Shown here one piece after another: positions 60,974 through 64,000 of a DNA stretch of 64,000 nt. The notes below the pieces were generated by a model. The model was not told the DNA's origin and did not search any database. It saw only the letters and a program-made list of their open reading frames with translations. The position numbers were made by a program, and so were the translations under genes. The stretch's first letter is position 1. The number at the start of each line of letters is the position of its first letter. This stretch comes from Rhodothermales bacterium (GTDB lineage Bacteria; Bacteroidota; Rhodothermia; Rhodothermales; VXPQ01): NCBI GenBank assembly GCA_022821845.1, contig JAJECT010000039.1, positions 43,209 through 107,208 of the forward strand. The letters run 5' to 3'.

Positions 60974-62850
60974 ATGACTGCGTCCGGGAGGCGCCGGGAC
61001 AGGTCGTGCTGGCCCCTGGCTGGAACGGATGCGGCGGAGCCGTCCTGCGGGGGCTGAAGGCAATCCATGCGGCCCATGCGCTCCATGAAGTGCGGCCTGC
61101 GCTGCAAGAAGCGTGCCGGGCGGCGGAAGGCGGGCTGCACGTGGCGGGCTTCGTGGCGTACGAGGCGGCGCCCGCCTTCGACCGGGCCATGCGTTGCAAG
61201 CCTGCCCGAACCCCGCTCGTATGGATGGCGGCCTTTTCTGATCGCGAGGACTGGACCCCCGATCCCGGCGCGCCCGACGTTTCTGCGCTTCCGGCTCCGC
61301 ATTCCGTGCGTTTCGCCTACGATCCCGCGGCGTACGCCGCGCTTGCCGAGGCCGTGCGCGCGCATATTCGGGAAGGCGACGTCTATCAGGTCAACCTCAC
61401 GGGGCCGGCTTCGTTTGCCCCGCGCTCTGCGGCGTGGCCGCTCTTCGAGGCGTTGCTTCGTCGCCAGCCGGTGCCCTACGCCGCCTGGATGGACGCCGGC
61501 GCCGTGCAGATACTCAGTTGCTCGCCGGAATTGTTTTTCGACCGCCGGGGAGATCGCATCGCCGCCCGCCCCATGAAAGGCACGGCGCCGAGGGGCCGCA
61601 ACCTTGCGGAAGACGAGGCCCTTGCGGCGTGGCTGGCGCGGGACGAGAAGAACCGCGCCGAGAACGTCATGATCGTTGATTTGCTTCGCAACGATTTGTC
61701 CAGATGCTGCGAGCCGGGTTCGGTGCGCACGGCGCAGGCGTTCCGGACGGAGCGCTACGAGACCCTCATTCAAATGACCACGTCTGTGGAAGGGCGCTTG
61801 TCTCGGGGCGCGTCCACGCCGGATGTGTTCGCCGCCCTGTTTCCGTGCGGCTCCGTAACGGGCGCGCCCAAGATTCGGGCCATGGACATTATCCATCGCT
61901 GCGAACCGTCGCCGCGCGGCGCGTATTGCGGCGCGGCGGGGTATATGCACGGAGACCGCGCCGTATTCAACGTGGCGATCCGGACGGTTGAGATGGATTC
62001 CGCGCAGGCTCGCCTTGGCGTGGGCAGCGGCGTGGTGTGGGATTCCGTTCCGGCGAAAGAATACGAAGAATGCTTGCTCAAGGCGGGGTTTTTGACCGGC
62101 TTGCATCGCGCGGGCGCGCCGCGGGCCGACGCCTCGGGCAGCGTGTCGCCTCCGGGGCTATTGCGGGAGCGGGGCCTGACAGAGGGCGCGGCCCCGCTGC
62201 TCATTGAAACCATGCGATACGAAGCGGGCGGCGTCGCGCTGCTCGAATGGCATATCGCCCGCCTGCGCAGGTCCGCCCGCGCGCTGGGGTACGTTTGGGA
62301 CGAGCAGCTTTTTCGCCGTCGCGTGGGCGCGGCCGCTTGCGGTCCGGATCCGCGCAGGATTCGCGCCGCGCTGGGACCTGCCGGCGCCCTGGACGTCTCT
62401 GCGCGTCCCCTGCCCGCAACGCATGTCGCGCGGGAATGGCGCCTGGGCCTGGCCGACGCGCGCATCGATTCCTCCGATCCGCTTCGCCGCCACAAAACGA
62501 CCCGGCGGGAGCGATACGACCGTTTGCGTCGCAAGGCCGCGCGGGAAGGGTTCGACGAGGTGATTTTTCTGAACGAGCGGGGGGAAGTGGCCGAGGGGTC
62601 GCGTACGAATATCGTCGCGCAATTCGGATCCCGCCGGATAACTCCTCCCGTGGATTCCGGCGCGCTGCCCGGGGTATACCGTCGTTTTTTGCTGGATACG
62701 CGAGACGATCTGGCGGAAGGCGCGCTTTTTCCGGAAGATTTGCGCAGGGCGGACGCGCTCTATGCGTGCAACGCGGTGGCGGGATGCGTTTCGGCGCGCC
62801 TCGACGAAACGGGGGGCTGTATTTACGAAGAATATCCGTCCAGCGCATGA
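60970..62850 (+). CDS. Fused aminodeoxychorismate synthase component I - aminodeoxychorismate lyase (PabB-PabC)
   Basis: This protein of ~626 residues probably starts at a TTG overlapping the STAS stop (TTGA); the frame is open upstream, so the start is uncertain. The first ~430 residues are PabB-like: REGDVYQVNLTGPASF, LSCSPELFFDRRGDRIAARP, MKGTAPRG, VDLLRNDLSRCCEPGSV, FPCGSVTGAPKIRAMDIIH and GVGSGVVWDS. The last ~200 residues are the PLP-dependent lyase PabC: LIETMRYEAGG, RRHKTTRRERYDRLR with a Lys, and FLNERGEVAEGSRTNI. Together they make p-aminobenzoate for folate from chorismate; the glutaminase PabA is elsewhere. Fused PabBC proteins are known in several phyla. Confidence 0.88.
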   Translation: MNDCVREAPGQVVLAPGWNGCGGAVLRGLKAIHAAHALHEVRPALQEACRAAEGGLHVAGFVAYEAAPAFDRAMRCKPARTPLVWMAAFSDREDWTPDPGAPDVSALPAPHSVRFAYDPAAYAALAEAVRAHIREGDVYQVNLTGPASFAPRSAAWPLFEALLRRQPVPYAAWMDAGAVQILSCSPELFFDRRGDRIAARPMKGTAPRGRNLAEDEALAAWLARDEKNRAENVMIVDLLRNDLSRCCEPGSVRTAQAFRTERYETLIQMTTSVEGRLSRGASTPDVFAALFPCGSVTGAPKIRAMDIIHRCEPSPRGAYCGAAGYMHGDRAVFNVAIRTVEMDSAQARLGVGSGVVWDSVPAKEYEECLLKAGFLTGLHRAGAPRADASGSVSPPGLLRERGLTEGAAPLLIETMRYEAGGVALLEWHIARLRRSARALGYVWDEQLFRRRVGAAACGPDPRRIRAALGPAGALDVSARPLPATHVAREWRLGLADARIDSSDPLRRHKTTRRERYDRLRRKAAREGFDEVIFLNERGEVAEGSRTNIVAQFGSRRITPPVDSGALPGVYRRFLLDTRDDLAEGALFPEDLRRADALYACNAVAGCVSARLDETGGCIYEEYPSSA

Positions 62851-62965
62851 TTTTCAGGACCGCTGCGGCAACACGAATGCCCGGATGTCGCTATTTGCAG
62901 AAAATTTGTATTCTTTTTTAGGTGTGCGCGGATTATCTTGATTATCTTTATGGATGTCGTTTGCA

Positions 62966-63916
62966 TTAGCTGTGTAAACCCACTACATTATTCATTGGCA
63001 ATTTGAGGGACTCGATGGGGGTTTGGTATTTGAGGCTGGCGTGCGGCCGATGCCAATTGTATCGGTGCAGCCACTGGGGCAGGTATTCTCCTCGCTGTTT
63101 GGAACTGTCGTAGGTTCGCGCGTAGGCCCATTCGTGCAGCGCGGTTTTGATGAAGCGTTCGGCTTTGCCGTTGGTTCGCGGGGTATAGGGTCTGGTTCGG
63201 ATATGCTTCAGTTTCAATCGTCGGCACAGTTTCGCGAAGCGCGTCGAGCGGTAGCAGGCGCCGTTGTCTGTCATGACGCGGGTGAAGGCGACGCCGAGCG
63301 TTTGGAAGTAGCGCAGCGTGTCGAGCAAGGCGCTGCAGGCGCTTTGCGCGGTCTCGTTCGCCTGGATGCAAGCAAAACTGACGCGGGAATGATCGTCGAT
63401 AGCCACATGCACGTATTCCCATCCGGCTCCCGGAGATTTCAGCCGTCGGTTTCCGGTAACCCGATGGCCTGGCCGCACGAAACGCCCGAGCCGCTTTACG
63501 TCGAGATGCAACAGGTCGCCCGGATGCGGGTAGACGTAGCGACACGGCGCAACCGCAGGATCGAGATGGGACAATCGATTCAATCCGGCCTGCTTGACGA
63601 TGCGGCCCACCGTGCTGTGCGCCACGCCGGTTCTCTGGCTAATCTCCCGGTACGTGCGCCGTTCGCGGCGAAGTTTGAGGATCGTTCGACGTTGTTCCTT
63701 TGAGGTGCGATGCGGACAACGCGCAGGACGCGAAGAACGGTCTTCGAGACCTTCTCGCCCCTGCGCGCGATACCGGGCCAGCCACTTGTACGCGGTGCGT
63801 ACGCTGACTCCCGAAGCCTGGGCGGCTTCCTCGATGCGAATCCCGTCGTTAACGATGCGCTTCACCAGAAGCTCTCGACCTTTCGGCGTCAATCGGGAAT
63901 TTTTGTGTATTTTCAT
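62966..63916 (-). CDS. IS481-family transposase
   Basis: This 316-residue protein has an N-terminal helix-turn-helix (RIEEAAQASGVSVRTAYKWL), a second HTH (YREISQRTGVAHSTVGRIVK) and a DDE catalytic core: first Asp in LLHLDVKRLGRF, second in VMTDNGACYRS and Glu in PRTNGKAERFIK. The C-terminal YNWHRPHASLKYQTP is typical of IS481. It appears full-length and intact. Its last codons reach into the left terminal repeat, so the stop codon lies at or just outside the IS boundary. Confidence 0.92.
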   Translation of the reverse strand: MKIHKNSRLTPKGRELLVKRIVNDGIRIEEAAQASGVSVRTAYKWLARYRAQGREGLEDRSSRPARCPHRTSKEQRRTILKLRRERRTYREISQRTGVAHSTVGRIVKQAGLNRLSHLDPAVAPCRYVYPHPGDLLHLDVKRLGRFVRPGHRVTGNRRLKSPGAGWEYVHVAIDDHSRVSFACIQANETAQSACSALLDTLRYFQTLGVAFTRVMTDNGACYRSTRFAKLCRRLKLKHIRTRPYTPRTNGKAERFIKTALHEWAYARTYDSSKQRGEYLPQWLHRYNWHRPHASLKYQTPIESLKLPMNNVVGLHS

Positions 63917-64000
63917 GCGGACCTCCCCATGGATTGCGATTGGATGTGCCTAATAAATTCGGAAATCCGGAGATAATGAACAACCTATTGAGAGGTCACA
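62971..64000. mobile_element. IS481-family insertion sequence
   Basis: The left end TGTGTAAACCCACTACATTA (62971) and the right end read inward from 64000 (TGTGACCTCTCAATAGGTTG) share the TGTG tip and a TTnTTCATT block ~20 bases in, forming imperfect terminal repeats of ~26 bp around the transposase. The right tip coincides with the window edge, so the target duplication cannot be checked. Confidence 0.65.

Overview
The window looks like chromosomal DNA of a GC-rich member of the Rhodothermota/Bacteroidota, probably Rhodothermales-like. Reasons: TonB-dependent receptors with an N-terminal carboxypeptidase-regulatory-like domain, a secreted protein with a type IX secretion (T9SS) style C-terminus next to a PorV/PorQ-family gene, CRTAC1 (FG-GAP plus ASPIC/UnbV) lipoproteins, many Tat-exported Gfo/Idh/MocA proteins, and ATP-type PEP carboxykinase. 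Taxonomy is inferred from gene content only. No rRNA or tRNA gene was recognised.

Layout. 1-19667 is a cell-envelope region, all on the plus strand. It holds the end of a TonB receptor with its partner lipoprotein; a large TonB receptor followed by a T9SS-type cargo and a PorV-like protein; then a tightly packed, partly translation-coupled series CRTAC1 - TPR - CRTAC1 - TPR - TPR - TonB receptor - lipoprotein. 19734-31230 is a redox and sugar-oxidation region: FAD-dependent GMC dehydrogenase plus small subunit, a sugar isomerase-like TIM barrel, a lower-GC ATPase/DUF4276 pair that looks like an acquired defence module, a minus-strand operon of three Gfo/Idh/MocA proteins plus ApbE, and YceI. 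31253-35325 is a minus-strand assimilatory sulfur and siroheme operon (sulfite reductase, uroporphyrinogen-III methyltransferase, APS/PAPS reductase, precorrin-2 dehydrogenase) with an intrinsic terminator in its leader. 36045-45022 holds another Gfo/Idh protein, a large haem c/HEAT-repeat dehydrogenase-like protein, a ferredoxin-NADP reductase and two carboxylate/amino-acid symporters. 45142-50167 has a STAS protein, a small membrane protein, pckA and xylB.

The most distinctive locus is 50452-60087: a monomodular fully reducing type I polyketide synthase (KS-AT-DH-ER-KR-ACP, no loading module, no thioesterase) followed by a fusion of a thioester-reductase domain to a PAPS-dependent sulfotransferase. 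Together they predict a saturated polyketide or fatty chain that is released reductively and then sulfated, i.e. an alkyl sulfate lipid. A second STAS protein, a PabB-PabC fusion and an IS481-family element close the window.

At DNA level the window carries a dispersed repeat family with one apparently full-length 262-bp copy bounded by inverted repeats (22188-22449) and several degenerate, truncated or solo-end copies, all in intergenic DNA. There is also a 58-bp palindromic unit near STAS genes and a 42-bp duplication of the 3' end of pckA about 1 kb downstream of that gene.
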